From assembly GCA_010094025.1 (NCBI GenBank), contig ML991784.1:62001-126000 (forward strand): a stretch of 64,000 nucleotides of DNA. Reading direction: 5' to 3'. A model generated the notes under the pieces. The model made no database searches and was not told where the DNA came from. It saw only the letters and a list, made by a program, of their open reading frames with translations. This stretch comes from Viridothelium virens. Its lineage: Eukaryota; Ascomycota; Dothideomycetes; Trypetheliales; Trypetheliaceae. How positions within the stretch are numbered: position 1 is the first letter of the stretch; every line of letters begins with the position of its first letter. The translations under genes and the position numbers were made by a program. Of this stretch, positions 23,651 to 34,329 are shown piece after piece.

Positions 23651-25132
23651 CTACCCTCCCGGTCTCGAGTAATCAAGCGTTCTTACTCTCCGCCATACTT
23701 CCCGAACAGTACGCTCCTGACCCTGTCGAGCTGACTCGTCCGAAGACGGACCGGCAGGCCTATTAGATGATTGTCAATCAGCCACACGGTATACCTACTC
23801 GGTCATCTTTACTCACCGAATCGCGAGATACAGGCGGCTACCAAGTTTTGCAGGCTCGATCGGTGCTTTTAACGGGTCGTCAGGAGGATTTGCCGTCGTT
23901 ACTAGACCTCCAGCTTCTTGCAATATGCATATACCAGCCGCCACGTCCCTAAGGAAGCCTCGTCAATGAAAATTTATATCTATTCGCGTTCTCCACCTAC
24001 TTACCATTCCCAGCACCCTCCTTCCCCTAGTTCTGGATGTCAGTGTCACGAAGCGAAAGGTGCAGACAGAAACAAAGCTTACACCAAATGTCAAAAGCGC
24101 CCATCGCACAATATGCGAGATCCATTGTCGCACTATCTTGTGCTCAGTCTGCGTCAGCAATGATCCAAGATCTTGAACTCACCTGCCCAGACTCCTAACG
24201 CCATGAACCATCCCACCCTTGCCTCCTCTCGACCCAATCTCTGCTGCCATGTTCACAAGGCTCTCTACCTTTCGTTGCATGTTCCCATCGGGACTGTCCC
24301 TCCGATCTTTGCCCCATTCGAAGGAAAAGATACATCCCTTTGGCGCACTTGCAGGCATGGGTGGAATGGGATTACGCACAAGTGGAAGTTGCTGTGTCTC
24401 ATTCATCCATGCGCCTCTGCCTTTACAGGCGGAGAACATTTGATCAACAAACGGAGCATAAACAACGCCAATTGCTGGTTTATGATCGACAATGAAGGCT
24501 ATGCTAACACAAAACATGGGGAAGATGTGTATCATGTTCACAGTACCTAGACGTATTAGTAAAGCATCAGCGGCATGGTCATCAGAGTGCTCTTAAGATC
24601 CATACCGTCCAGAGGATCGACACACCACGTCGGCCTCTCGTCGATCAGATAATTGCGGGAAGCTCCCTTCGAGTAAGTTTCTTCTCCAATGAATCTACAT
24701 CATCAAAAGAATTAGTTGAGCTGGGTGGTCGGGTATGTAGGAAATCAGTGGGTCTCGAATAGGTGTAAAGGAATATTGAAAGAGAAATTTGTGCAATGTA
24801 GATCAAAGACTCACTGGTGGGATGGATATTCTATAGAGACACGATGTTTGATGAAAGCTTCCACTTCTACAGGACAGTGAGTTCAGCTAGATATTTCGCC
24901 ATCGTCTTAGGCATCTATAAGAAAATTATGGCAGAAGAAGAATCCTACCTTCATCTACCTTGGTGACCAGATCGACTGCGTTGTCCTTTTCAACAAACTC
25001 TTGAGAATGGCTTGGTTTGGTATCTGTGCTGCCGTATCGGGATTTTACTGACTGGAGCAGCAGTTGGCCGGCATCTTTGCCTAGTTGAACAGCAAATTGA
25101 TATATGCTCTGCAATTCCTCCGTACTTGCCAT
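23651..25132 (-). CDS. qutG: Inositol-monophosphatase-like protein QutG / QA-X
   Basis: This is the conserved qut-cluster member of the inositol monophosphatase superfamily; its in vivo substrate is not established. Eight minus-strand exons were reconstructed: 25132..24949, 24866..24815, 24694..24606, 24546..24183, 24132..24083, 24026..24005, 23948..23817 and 23759..23651. They total 333 residues and end in a stop at 23651. Metal-site motifs GEETYS, DPLDGT and WDVAAG are all present; the last lies on the seventh exon just after a 22-bp exon encoding WEGGCWEW. Phase is kept at every junction. Seven introns is far more than in its neighbours (none to three). It is divergent from the dehydroquinase gene with 268 bp between starts. 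Confidence 0.88.
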
Positions 25133-25291
25133 ATTAGAACTGAGAAAATCGTATTGAGAAAGATATTAATCTAATCTTTCTCACAACGGCATTCCAGAAG
25201 TTTAAACTTGAGTATTCCACTCGGCTACGTCCGCTGGTAACCGGCAAAACCCGTGATTGGCGTGAAGAGATTTCGTCAGTGCTCCACAGTA

Positions 25292-25307
25292 TGCAAAACA
25301 TTTATCC
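25292..25307. promoter_or_regulatory. Putative QutA/QA-1F binding site (one strong half)
   Basis: TGCAAAACATTTATCC matches the activator consensus GGRTAARYRYTTATCC at 13 of 16 positions. The right half TTATCC is perfect and the left half weaker. It lies in the 268-bp divergent promoter between qutG (start 25132) and the dehydroquinase gene (start 25401), about 94-109 bp before the latter. The position supports co-regulation; binding is inferred. Confidence 0.5.
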
Positions 25308-25400
25308 GAAAGAAGCTATGGGCATAATTGATAAGTTCTGAGGAATTGCGATAATGGACCAGATCACACAGCTGTTCGACATACTAGCCGACCTACCAGA

Positions 25401-25862
25401 ATGGCGAAACACGTGCTCCTGATCAATGGGCCAAATCTAAACCTCTTAGGAACGCGAGAGCCTCATATCTACGGCAGCACCACGCTCTCAGATGTGGTTG
25501 CAAGTGCAGAAAGACAGGCCGATGACCTATCAATCCAGATCTCTCATTTCCAATCGAATCACTCTGGGGCGCTGATCGATCGAGTCCATTCCGCGCGTGG
25601 CGAAAAGGTCGACGCAATCATTATAAATGCCGGCGGCCTCACCCACACCGATGTCTCACTTCGCGATGCTTTGGCTGGTGTTGCAATCCCTTTCATCGAA
25701 GTTCATGTGACGAATGTCCATCGAAGGGAAAGCTTCAGACATCATAGCTTCCTCAGTGACAAAGCCGAGGCCGTCATTGCTGGTCTCGGTGTTTACGGAT
25801 ATACGGCAGCCATCGAATTCGTTGTGAGGCACCTGAGGACTAGCGAGCTCGCAAGACTCTAG
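25401..25862 (+). CDS. qutE: Catabolic type II 3-dehydroquinase
   Basis: This enzyme dehydrates 3-dehydroquinate to 3-dehydroshikimate in the quinate breakdown route. It has 153 residues in a single exon, the normal size of the type II dodecameric enzyme (QutE/QA-2). It carries the active-site lid and tyrosine region [18 protein letters not shown] near the N-terminus, then [17 protein letters not shown], and then [20 protein letters not shown] with the catalytic His and substrate-binding Arg. The mechanism is unrelated to the type I domain of AROM, so the two pathways can run separately in the cell. Confidence 0.97.
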   Translation: MAKHVLLINGPNLNLLGTREPHIYGSTTLSDVVASAERQADDLSIQISHFQSNHSGALIDRVHSARGEKVDAIIINAGGLTHTDVSLRDALAGVAIPFIEVHVTNVHRRESFRHHSFLSDKAEAVIAGLGVYGYTAAIEFVVRHLRTSELARL

Positions 25863-26076
25863 ATCTCTTCTGACCATCCTGGCTGACTGAGAAATGGGTT
25901 GTTGGCACCGGATGTTTACACTACAGCACCTTAGCAAGAAGGACCCCCGTCGATCTGTTAAGCCAGTGAACAGGCTCCCAGGATTGTGATATGGATCGAA
26001 AGCTCAAGAAATTCTCTTTGAAAAAGTTGTGTCAAGGACATTAGATGCTCACACGGTTCCAAACAATAGCTGATCT

Positions 26077-27026
26077 TCATTTAAACTGCCACAGCCTCCG
26101 AGGGTTATCCACCCAGATTTGCCGTACCAGCGTCTCATCGCCGTTACACCAGTCTATGCACTGTCTCAAGAATCCAACGTCATCGACTTGCCTGTAATCC
26201 TGATGTTTTGTTCGGTCACCACCGAGAACTCTCTCTACTCCCCCGGAATGCGGCCAATCGGAGGCCCACACAATCTGCGTCGGCGCCAGGCCGATGATAT
26301 CCTTGGCATATTGTTCCAATCCTGGCATATTTGAGAACCGATAGGTCCCGCTAAACTTGGTCCAGACTTTGCGTTCTTTCAACAAGTCCATGAATTCGGA
26401 GTACCCCGCCTGCTTGGACGGTGCAATTGAGGGTTCCGGCTGAGCAAGATGATCCAGTACGACTGGGACTCCTAATTTTGGGATTTCGTCTGCGAAAAGA
26501 GCAAGCTGAGGAAGAGAGATGAAGATTTGTAATACCCAATTCAAATGTCGTATTCTGTCCGCGTATAAATGCAATATATCGGCAAAGGCCTCTTTGCTCA
26601 AGGTCTGCGACCGTGTCCTGAGGTTCATCCTTACGCCACGCACACCTAACTTGTGCATTTTCGAAAGCTCGTCGTTACCAATGGTCTTTGGATCGATGCA
26701 AGCGACAGCTCTTCCCTGGCCTTTCAGTTTCCCAAGAGCATCCAGATTAATAGAATTGTCCGTATCGTAAACAGACATTGCTACGAGACAAACATGATCG
26801 ATACCAAGCGATCTCTCAAACTGTAATAAGTCATCAAGATCCGCTTTCTTTGGTCTATATGGATAATTAGGAGCAAACGGAAATTTTTCCTAGGAATTGA
26901 CGATTGGTCACATCAGCTTTTAATTTTTGTTCGGGTTGAGCAAGCATGGTACCGCACCTCATCCACGACATGAACGTGCGAGTCCCAAGCGCCAGCCGGC
27001 AACTTATACTTATCGGAAGATTCCAT
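26077..27026 (-). CDS. Amidohydrolase-2 family lactonase (COG3618; PDC hydrolase/fuconolactonase-like)
   Basis: This is a TIM-barrel metal-dependent hydrolase. Members of this family open lactones such as 2-pyrone-4,6-dicarboxylate, L-fuconolactone or 4-sulfomuconolactone. Minus-strand exons are 27026..26958 and 26889..26077, giving 293 residues. The first exon supplies the N-terminal HVHVVD metal motif and was recovered from the splice sites; without it the protein would lack its active site. Later motifs are VRGVRMNL, VVLDHLAQP (His), KFSGTYRFS and ASDWPHSGG (Asp). It starts the group of catabolic genes beside the quinate cluster, 214 bp from the end of the dehydroquinase gene (convergent). 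The true substrate cannot be read from sequence. Confidence 0.85.
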
Positions 27027-27959
27027 TTCTATTGCTGAGGAAAAGGAAGAGAGCTAATTATCTTGAGATTATTAAAGCCAGTAGGATGCTTTTCTTTACC
27101 TCACGTGGACAATTTTCCATAGTCAGCCAATCAGTAGGGGTGTACAGACATCGGGAGCGAGAGCAATGTAATCAGAAAGAATTATTGCGTTGCCCCTGGT
27201 TTTTGGAGTAAATTGATCCTTTACTAGAATCTCTGTGACATCACCGATACATCTACGTCATTCGGAAAAATGGCTACTCCAAGACTCTAGTCGTCTTCGA
27301 TATTTGTAATGTGCATTTTATGCACGGAACAAAATCCAGTCCATTACTGGCCCTGAAGGAGGTCTGTTGGATTGTGGTGGACGTTTTGCGGAACGTTGAA
27401 TCTCAGATTTTATCGAGAATATCATTCATACGTTTGAGACCTCCCCACCGAAGAATGCCGAGAGTTCCGGTGGCAGGCAGGTATTTTACTTTACGAATTG
27501 GACAAGGGGTCGGTGCTGAAGGACATACCTGTGTGTCACTCAACATCGGTCAAGACTTTGAACAACCCACTGGTCTTCGTTAGCGTTCCACACAAAATGG
27601 GCATATGGTCGTAGAGTGTCAAAGTAAAGATACCTACTGTATATTGGAAAACACCATCGAGATGCTTCGAGCGGTATTAGCTCCATCCAGTCAACCGAAG
27701 CAGGGGTCTCGGCGCCGCCGAAGTTATCCGCATCATTACCCCACAATCTCATTTCTGCTCGCTGGGTGCTCCGGTGAAGACTTAAGCCGCATAGAGCAGG
27801 CCGACCCGGAGAAGTCGTACTAGAGTAAGGTCTACGATTGCAGCTAAGTAGACTTTCAGCTCCAAACAAAATGTTCTACGTATCCATCACTTCAACCTCT
27901 AATCTGATTGTGACATGGTAGCTCTTGACCTCTTCGAAATAGGTTATGTTGTCTGAGCT
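27027..27959. promoter_or_regulatory. Divergent promoter region of hydrolase and MFS transporter genes
   Basis: These 933 bp separate the start codons of the amidohydrolase and the transporter. No exon could be supported in either direction, and no good match to the quinate activator site was found. The stretch is A/T-rich towards the hydrolase. Confidence 0.45.
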
Positions 27960-29807
27960 ATGTCCTTTACACTTTTCAGTTCCCGCAAGAGCGAGGTGGC
28001 TCAGATTGAGACCGCTGGCTTGGACCATCACGATGATGCTCTGGATGTAGAAGCTAAAGGGTACGCCGACGCTTCGATACAAAAGGAGAATCAGGCGGTC
28101 CTCGACTCCGATGAGGCACAAGTGATCCAGCGCAAATATCTACGAAAACTCGATTTCATCATTTGCCCCACTATCTCGTTCCTCTACTTCTTTGAGTATC
28201 TGGACAGAGGCAACGTTGCTGTACGTGATAATCTCCTGCCTTGCGCTTTGAATATAGCTGAACAACCACTTGATAGAACGCGAAATTGTACGGGCTCGAT
28301 AAAGGCCATGACACCAGTAATGGAGGTGTTGGACCGGGGAAGCAGTCCCTTTCCGCCACTCAGTGGGAGGTCGTTATCATGCTTTTCTACGTTGGCCTCA
28401 TTCTCTTCCAAGTCCCTGGTTGCATAGGATATCGTCTTGTCTCCCCCTCGAAGTGGATCGCCTTTAGCGTTTGTTTCTGGTGTATCACCTCCATGCTTCA
28501 GGATGTTGCGACCAACTACGCCAGCCTGCTCGTCTGTCGAATATTTCTGGGGGCCTTCGAAGGCCTGTTCGGTACCGGTATCGTGTATTATCTGAGTATT
28601 TGGTACCATCGTACTGAGCTCGGCCTCAAAGTTTTCTGGTACCTTGGACCCACAGCCATTGCGGGAGCCTTCGGAGGCCTAATTGCATACGGAGTCGGGC
28701 ACATCAAACGGTCAACGCCACAGTGGAAGTGGCTCTTTCTCATTGAGGCGCTTCCAGGATTCTGCCTCGGTCTTTTTTGTCTGTACTGGCTGCCGGACCG
28801 TCCAATGAAGAACAGTAGGTTCAAGGGAAAGTATCAAGAAGTTGCTGTTGCTCGTTATCACGCAGAGACGGTGGATAGAACCGGCCCAATTCAACAAAAG
28901 CATGTTATATGGGCAATTCAGGACTGGAAATTGTACGCGCAAGGTATGATATCCGAATGATCGACTCTCATGAAATGGTCATCCACTGACCAGTTGATAG
29001 CACTGATATACTTTCCCACGGCTGCTCTCCTCTCCTCCATCTCTGGGTTCTTACCGACGATCGTATCTGGTAGGTAGTTTTATGCGAGCAACGTTCTAGA
29101 TGAAAATATTAACAGCAGTCTAGAACTTGGATACAAGTCTGCAACGAGCGCCAATTTGATGACAGGTAGCTCAACTCCAGGGATTTCTCTATCCATCAGT
29201 ACTGAGCATTCCTATAGTGCCACCATATGCATGTGCTTTCGTGCTCATGTTCGTTACTTCGTGGACTTCTGATCGCTACAGAGATCGAGGCATGCATATT
29301 GTTGGATTGTCGGCAATCTCCGCAATCTGCTTCCTCATTATTGCCAATCTAGCAGAAGATGCATTACATGCCAAATATGCTCTAATCGTAAGTCGCTGGT
29401 AACGATTTGTCCGAGTGGATTGCTTGTAGATCAACTGACCTTCGAAGTGTCTCTCAACCGCTTGCGTCTATTCCACATATCCACCCAGCCATGCATGGGC
29501 CGCCAACAACTTTGGCAACGAAACAAAACGAGCGATCGGCTTGGGCATTTATACCGCGCTTGGCAATATGGGATCCATCGCAGGTTCATTCTTTTATCCT
29601 ACCACGGATGGCCCCATTTATAGGAAAGGTCACTATTTGTCGTTCGGAATGTCACTTGCTGCCCTCGTGTTTTCACTCGTAAACAGCTTGACATTGCGTG
29701 CTGTCAACCGATACCGGGACAAAAAGTATGGAAAGCCAGTGCCTGGCCTGGCCATTGACGTTACAGATAATGCGGACAACCTGCCGATGTTCAGATTCAT
29801 TACGTAG
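27960..29807 (+). CDS. MFS transporter, anion:cation symporter (allantoate permease-like) family
   Basis: This is a membrane transporter of the fungal ACS/Dal5-like group, which carries small organic anions such as allantoate, nicotinate or tartrate. Exons are 27960..28220, 28277..28943, 29001..29069, 29124..29165, 29218..29387 and 29448..29807, giving 522 residues. Family marks are the KYLRKLDFIICP start of the first segment, FEYLDRGNVANAKLYGL, RIFLGAFEGLF, WRW-like PQWKWLFLIEALPG, and the ending DNLPMFRFIT, close to the usual FRYx terminus. Junction phases all agree. The last intron uses an AAG acceptor. It stands divergent from the lactonase-like gene, which suggests it imports the substrate of that module. 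Confidence 0.85.
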
Positions 29808-30076
29808 GTACTTCGAAGTCTTTGGAGAGCGTGCGATAAGAAAGGTTGCTCTCAAAGATAATATGATCGTTTCGAGACCTTGGTTAAGCCCCGCGGAATG
29901 GGTGAAGCTGAAGAAGAGCGTTGAAGGTATCAAACATTGGTTCTTCTTCAATAGTATATTGAGCTCTTATCCACGGTCTTGTTGCTGACGGATTTCGGAA
30001 CAAGCGGATGTCAAAATATTGACTGCTTCTGATAGCGCCCAAAATAAAATTAGTTCGCCGTTCGATGATGCTCTTG

Positions 30077-31150
30077 CTAATTCAATAATCTTGCATCACT
30101 TCCAACGGTCTTAGCAAGCTCGTGGAGACTTTCGATCTCATTTCCCGTAAATGGTATTCCGCCTTCCCGTTGGACCTTCATCTTGGCATCTTCGATTTCT
30201 CCTGGTGTGAAGATTTGTGTGACACCAGCGGCTTTTTCGGAGCTTCTTACTCGTTCGAGCAGCGTATCCATCCTCTCGAGGTACTCTTCTTTCGAATCGA
30301 GGAATACCTCGGGCCGGAACACCATGAACCAGTGGCCGACACCTTGACGCTTGTCAAGAGTCTTGTACTGATCATTGACATCACCACCAAATGACGATCC
30401 CGTTAAGAGGCCTCCAAAAATGTCCATCATCATGGCCAGCCCTGAGCCTTTCGGGCCCCCAATCGGCAACACCACACCTTTCAACGCCTCCACCGGATCA
30501 TTCGTATCCCTCCCCTCCGCATCAAGCGCCCACCCCTCTGGAATCCTCTCCCCTCGCCGCGCCGCCTTCCGGATCTTCCCCCTCGCCACAACCGACGGCG
30601 ACATATCCAAGACAAACCCCCCCTTCTCCCCACCCGGCAGCCCGACAGCAAACGGGCTCGTCCCCAGCAGCGGCTCCCGCGCGCCCCACGCCGGCATCGC
30701 CCGGCTCGCGTTCGTAAACGCAAAAGCTGCATATCCCTTCTCCATCGCGCGCAGCAGATAGCTCGCCGCCATGCCGTAGTGCCCGCTGTTCCTGACGCCT
30801 ACGATGCCGACGCCGAACGTCTCTGCCATGCGCACGCCGTGGTCGATAGCGAGCGCGCCCGCGACGAAGCCGAAGGTATGGTTGGCGTCGAGCAGGGCCA
30901 TCACGGGTGTCTTTTGGGTGAGCGGGAGGGGTGGGTTGGGCGCGAGGACGCCGTGCTGGATCCGCGCAATGTAGCCGGGTAGGCGGTTGAGGCCGTGCGT
31001 GTCGACCCCCCGAAGGTCGGCGAGGACGAGGCAGTCGGCGATGGTGTGGGCGCGGTCGGCGGGCACGCCGCTGTGCGTGAGGATGCTGGTTGCGAAGGCG
31101 TGGGCTTGGGTGGGGGAGATGTTGGTGGTGGGAGGGGGTTCCGTTGCCAT
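30077..31150 (-). CDS. Ldh2-type malate/lactate/ureidoglycolate-like dehydrogenase
   Basis: This NAD(P)-dependent oxidoreductase belongs to the Ldh_2 (type 2 malate/L-lactate dehydrogenase) family, whose members oxidise 2-hydroxy acids, ureidoglycolate or sulfolactate. It has 357 residues in one exon, of normal length. Conserved parts are ADLRGVDTHGLNRLP with the catalytic His, VRNSGHYGMAASYL, LGTSPFAVGLPG, and the GGPKGSGLAMMMD nucleotide-binding block. The middle of the gene is very GC-rich compared with its neighbours. It is convergent with the transporter gene (269 bp between ends). The substrate is unknown; the neighbours suggest a 2-hydroxy acid. Confidence 0.88.
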   Translation of the reverse strand: MATEPPPTTNISPTQAHAFATSILTHSGVPADRAHTIADCLVLADLRGVDTHGLNRLPGYIARIQHGVLAPNPPLPLTQKTPVMALLDANHTFGFVAGALAIDHGVRMAETFGVGIVGVRNSGHYGMAASYLLRAMEKGYAAFAFTNASRAMPAWGAREPLLGTSPFAVGLPGGEKGGFVLDMSPSVVARGKIRKAARRGERIPEGWALDAEGRDTNDPVEALKGVVLPIGGPKGSGLAMMMDIFGGLLTGSSFGGDVNDQYKTLDKRQGVGHWFMVFRPEVFLDSKEEYLERMDTLLERVRSSEKAAGVTQIFTPGEIEDAKMKVQREGGIPFTGNEIESLHELAKTVGSDARLLN

Positions 31151-31977
31151 TCTTTTTTCAATGATTTCAAATCTTACCGTTTTTGATCGAAAGATATAGT
31201 ATCATTCCTCAAGACGAGCATCCAGCCGCTATAGTTTAAGATACGACGCTCTGACACTAAGGAATTGAGGTATGGAAGAACGAATGTGTCGATGCTCGTG
31301 CTGCCCACCTCGGTTGCTTCTTGACCGAAGCGTGAAGATCATCTTGCCGGTTTACCGCATCCTTGTAGTAGAAAGAGGGTTTTCGGATTACCACAACAGA
31401 ACTGAGCCTACCTAGAAGTTACGATAATGACGGTCCCTGCACACGTGGATGCTACGTACCCCATACTGGTGTATCCGTTGTCTTCCACAACCTCCACTAG
31501 GCATTTTCAAGTCTACTCGAAAGAAAGCTTTTGAACCAAACCCAGGGAATCACCATCTAGACGATTCATTTAGATTTCCTTCCTCTGCAACAACAGCCAG
31601 CTCTCAATCTGTACATCACGTGCGCGTTGCAGACAACAGATGTAGGAGGATGCAGTAGTGCTAGAACCTGACGCAGAGTCGATTCCAATTCAGGTAGTGA
31701 GCACAGCTTCAGCGTTGCTATCGTATATCGATCCAGAAAAGGTCACACGCATATCACTACTCAGCATGCAGCTTGCCGTAACATCTCGATAGCGGTACGG
31801 ACGAGAGCGTGGCAGATAAGTTGATGTATAGATTGGCTCTGGCGGATGCGCTTCGACTCTCATATGACTCACATTCGGCATTCCTTCCCACTGGTTCTAT
31901 GTCTCTCAGCTTAAGCCTCGCTTTCCTAGGTATGCTTAGGTATCATTCAGTCAGACCACATTCTGGGAGTTGGAGTC
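31151..31977. other. Intergenic region upstream of the Ldh2-type gene
   Basis: These 827 bp hold the promoter of the Ldh2-type gene and the 3' end of the D-2-hydroxyacid dehydrogenase gene. Only short frames without family signal are present, for example around 31449-31658. Confidence 0.45.
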
Positions 31978-32934
31978 TTAAAAAACTCGGTTGGGAACGT
32001 CTTCGCCTTCGAGGACAGCTATTAACGTTTCGACTACGGCTAGGCCGCTTTTGATCTGGTTCTCCATCGTAGAAGCTCCAATGTGTGGCGTCATTATCAA
32101 ATTTTGATTTTGCAACAGTTCCTCATACGCTTCGATCGTTGGAGGCTCGACATCCATTGCATCCAAGGCGGCCCCATATATCTTTTTGGTTGTGAGCGCA
32201 TCCGTGAGTGCTGCTTCGTCCACAATGCCTCCACGGGCACAGTTGAGGAGAATGGCATTGTTCTTCATTCGTTCAAATTGTGGTTTGCCAATCATGCTGC
32301 GCGTTGAGTCCGTCAATGGGACATGCAATGAAACAACATCAGATACGTCCAAGAGTTCTTCAAGCGCCTGCACGCGTCGATGAGGTATATCTGTCCAGGC
32401 ATCCGGGGCCGCAAAGGGGTCATAGGCCACAATTCGCCCATCCATTGCTCCTATCCATTTCCGCGCAACGACCTTGCCAATATTTCCCATGCCAATTATG
32501 CCGATAGCCTTTTGATAGAGAGATTGTCCTAGCGTTTGCGAGCGTACTACCATCTCTCCTCTTCTCACCCTGCGATCGACCTCCGAAATTCTTCTAGCAA
32601 TCGACAAAGCAAGGGTCAGTGTAAGTTCAGCAACCGATTCGCTATTTAGCGCAGGAGTGTTGCAGACAACAACACCATGGTCTTTTGCGCTCGAGAGATC
32701 GATGTTATCCACGCCGACGCCTTGCTTCACAATAACTTTCAGCTTCTTGGCTTGGGCAAGATCTGTGGGAGTGATCCTAGTCTCGGAACGGATCATGAGA
32801 CCCGTAGCATCTGCATGCCAGTTATCGCGACGAGGGTCATTCTTGAGGACGACATCGATGGATGGATTGTTTTGAAGAGCAGTGACGGCGTCAGGGTGGT
32901 AAGGATCGAGGATGTAAACGATCGGCTTTGGCAT
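31978..32934 (-). CDS. D-isomer-specific 2-hydroxyacid dehydrogenase (phosphoglycerate dehydrogenase-like)
   Basis: This NAD-dependent reductase/oxidase of D-2-hydroxy acids has 318 residues from the chosen ATG (MPKPIVYILD), which has a purine at -3 and matches the usual start of the fold. An in-frame ATG at 32982 would add 16 residues. Motifs are VKQGVGVDNIDL, the Rossmann GIIGMGNIGKVVARK, CARGGIVDEAAL with the catalytic Arg, ALDAMDVEPP with Glu nearby, and TPHIGAST with the catalytic His. There is no ACT or other regulatory C-terminal domain, so serine biosynthesis is a less likely role than catabolism. It is divergent from the RraA-type aldolase gene. Confidence 0.86.
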   Translation of the reverse strand: MPKPIVYILDPYHPDAVTALQNNPSIDVVLKNDPRRDNWHADATGLMIRSETRITPTDLAQAKKLKVIVKQGVGVDNIDLSSAKDHGVVVCNTPALNSESVAELTLTLALSIARRISEVDRRVRRGEMVVRSQTLGQSLYQKAIGIIGMGNIGKVVARKWIGAMDGRIVAYDPFAAPDAWTDIPHRRVQALEELLDVSDVVSLHVPLTDSTRSMIGKPQFERMKNNAILLNCARGGIVDEAALTDALTTKKIYGAALDAMDVEPPTIEAYEELLQNQNLIMTPHIGASTMENQIKSGLAVVETLIAVLEGEDVPNRVF

Positions 32935-33415
32935 GTCGTGTGTATCGAATGGAGCGAGTGACCGCCAGACTTGAGCATTCATCCATGGCGACAAAGAAGA
33001 TCAAGAAAGCTATCACGATTTGGAAGGATTTGACGAGGACTGTGGTATGACGATATCCCGTTATCGGATGATCAGAGCAATTAAGGTTACAGCTGCGGAG
33101 ACGTGGGATGAGGCCTCGGCCAAGGAGTCCGCCGGCCTTCTCCGCCTTGCCGTCTCTTCAAAACTTCAGCATGCGGAGCAGATCGGCATATGGTCAAGGG
33201 AAATGATGAAGAGACTGTGGATACTGCAGTCTTGACACGGGCTTGCCAAGTGTGGTTTATTGAATGAAGGTCGAAAACCAATAGTCTGCATTCATAGCAT
33301 TTTTAATCTCCTCTCTTCAAAGACCACCCACCAGCTCACTGGGTAGGTAACAAGAAATACTAGTAAATTTTTATTTGACACTTTGTGCATTTTGACGATA
33401 CTGTTACGGCACAAT
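32935..33415. promoter_or_regulatory. Divergent promoter region, hydroxyacid dehydrogenase / aldolase
   Basis: This stretch of about 480 bp separates the two start codons, so both promoters share it. No coding frame with family signal was seen and no quinate activator site was found. The part next to the aldolase start is A/T-rich. Confidence 0.45.
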
Positions 33416-34329
33416 ATGGCTTCCAAAACAGCCGTCAAAGCTCTAGAATCATTCACTACGTGAGCGTTCTATCATGCTCTAAATATGACCCTGTATTTTC
33501 GTTCTGACCCAATGCAGGTGCGATGTTTCTGATGCACTTCTGAAGCTCAAGATTCCGCATGGAGGCTTCCTTGCTGGTCTGACGATGTGGTCTCCCAAGA
33601 GGCAAGAAGGTCCTGCCAAGATCATTGGTCCAGCATACACGGTAAAATATGTCCGCAAGAACTACGATAACGAACCTAAGCCTCCTGGTCACTACGTCAG
33701 TTTCAGCAGAAATCATGCCCGATACAACAACCCTACTAAGACCAGGTAGATCGATACCATTCCAGCTGGATCTGTGGTATTTATTTCATGTCCGCCTCGG
33801 ATGATTAATGCTGCATATGGTGGTTTAATGAGCACGCGAGCCCAGTACTCAGGAGCTGTAGGGACAATCGTTGATGGGCGCGTCCGAGACTTACAGGAAC
33901 ATCGTGATCTGAATTTTCCGGTGTGTCGAAATGTGATGAGTCGTGCCTCGGCCTTCAATGGTACTAATAAATGGGTGAAGGTTTTCGCAAGAGATATCGG
34001 TACCGCATCTCCATACGAACAAGCGCGCGTGAGCGAGGTCGGTAGCTCCCTTTCCAAGAATCTCTCGATATACTGATGATTTGATACAATAGGTCAATTC
34101 ACCAGTGCGACTTCAGAGTGAGGACCAGGAAGCAGTCATCAACCCAGGGGACTACTTGATCGGTGATTTGAACGGGGTAGTTTGCCTACCTCAAGGGCTT
34201 GCGGAGAAGGCTCTGGAGCTCATGAAGTCTCAAGTAGAAGCAGACGAGAAGATTGGTGCTGACATCAAGAAAGGAAGGACATTTACAGAGGCATCAAAAG
34301 AACATAGAGCTGGTGTCAAGCAGCCTTAA
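33416..34329 (+). CDS. RraA-like aldolase (HMG/CHA aldolase family)
   Basis: The family cleaves 4-hydroxy-4-methyl- or 4-carboxy-4-hydroxy-2-oxo acids to pyruvate plus a second oxo acid; some members act as RNase E regulators in bacteria. Exons are 33416..33459, 33518..33695, 33750..34037 and 34093..34329, giving 248 residues. The active-site region GTIVDGRVRDL (Arg and Asp) and the metal-site block PGDYLIGDLNGVVCLP are present, as is the early CDVSDALLK. The third donor is ambiguous: GTCGGT after 34037 keeps VSEVN, which looks right for the family, while GTGAGC after 34028 fits the donor consensus better; both keep frame. Its place beside a lactonase-like hydrolase and two hydroxyacid dehydrogenases suggests a catabolic aldolase. 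Confidence 0.87.
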
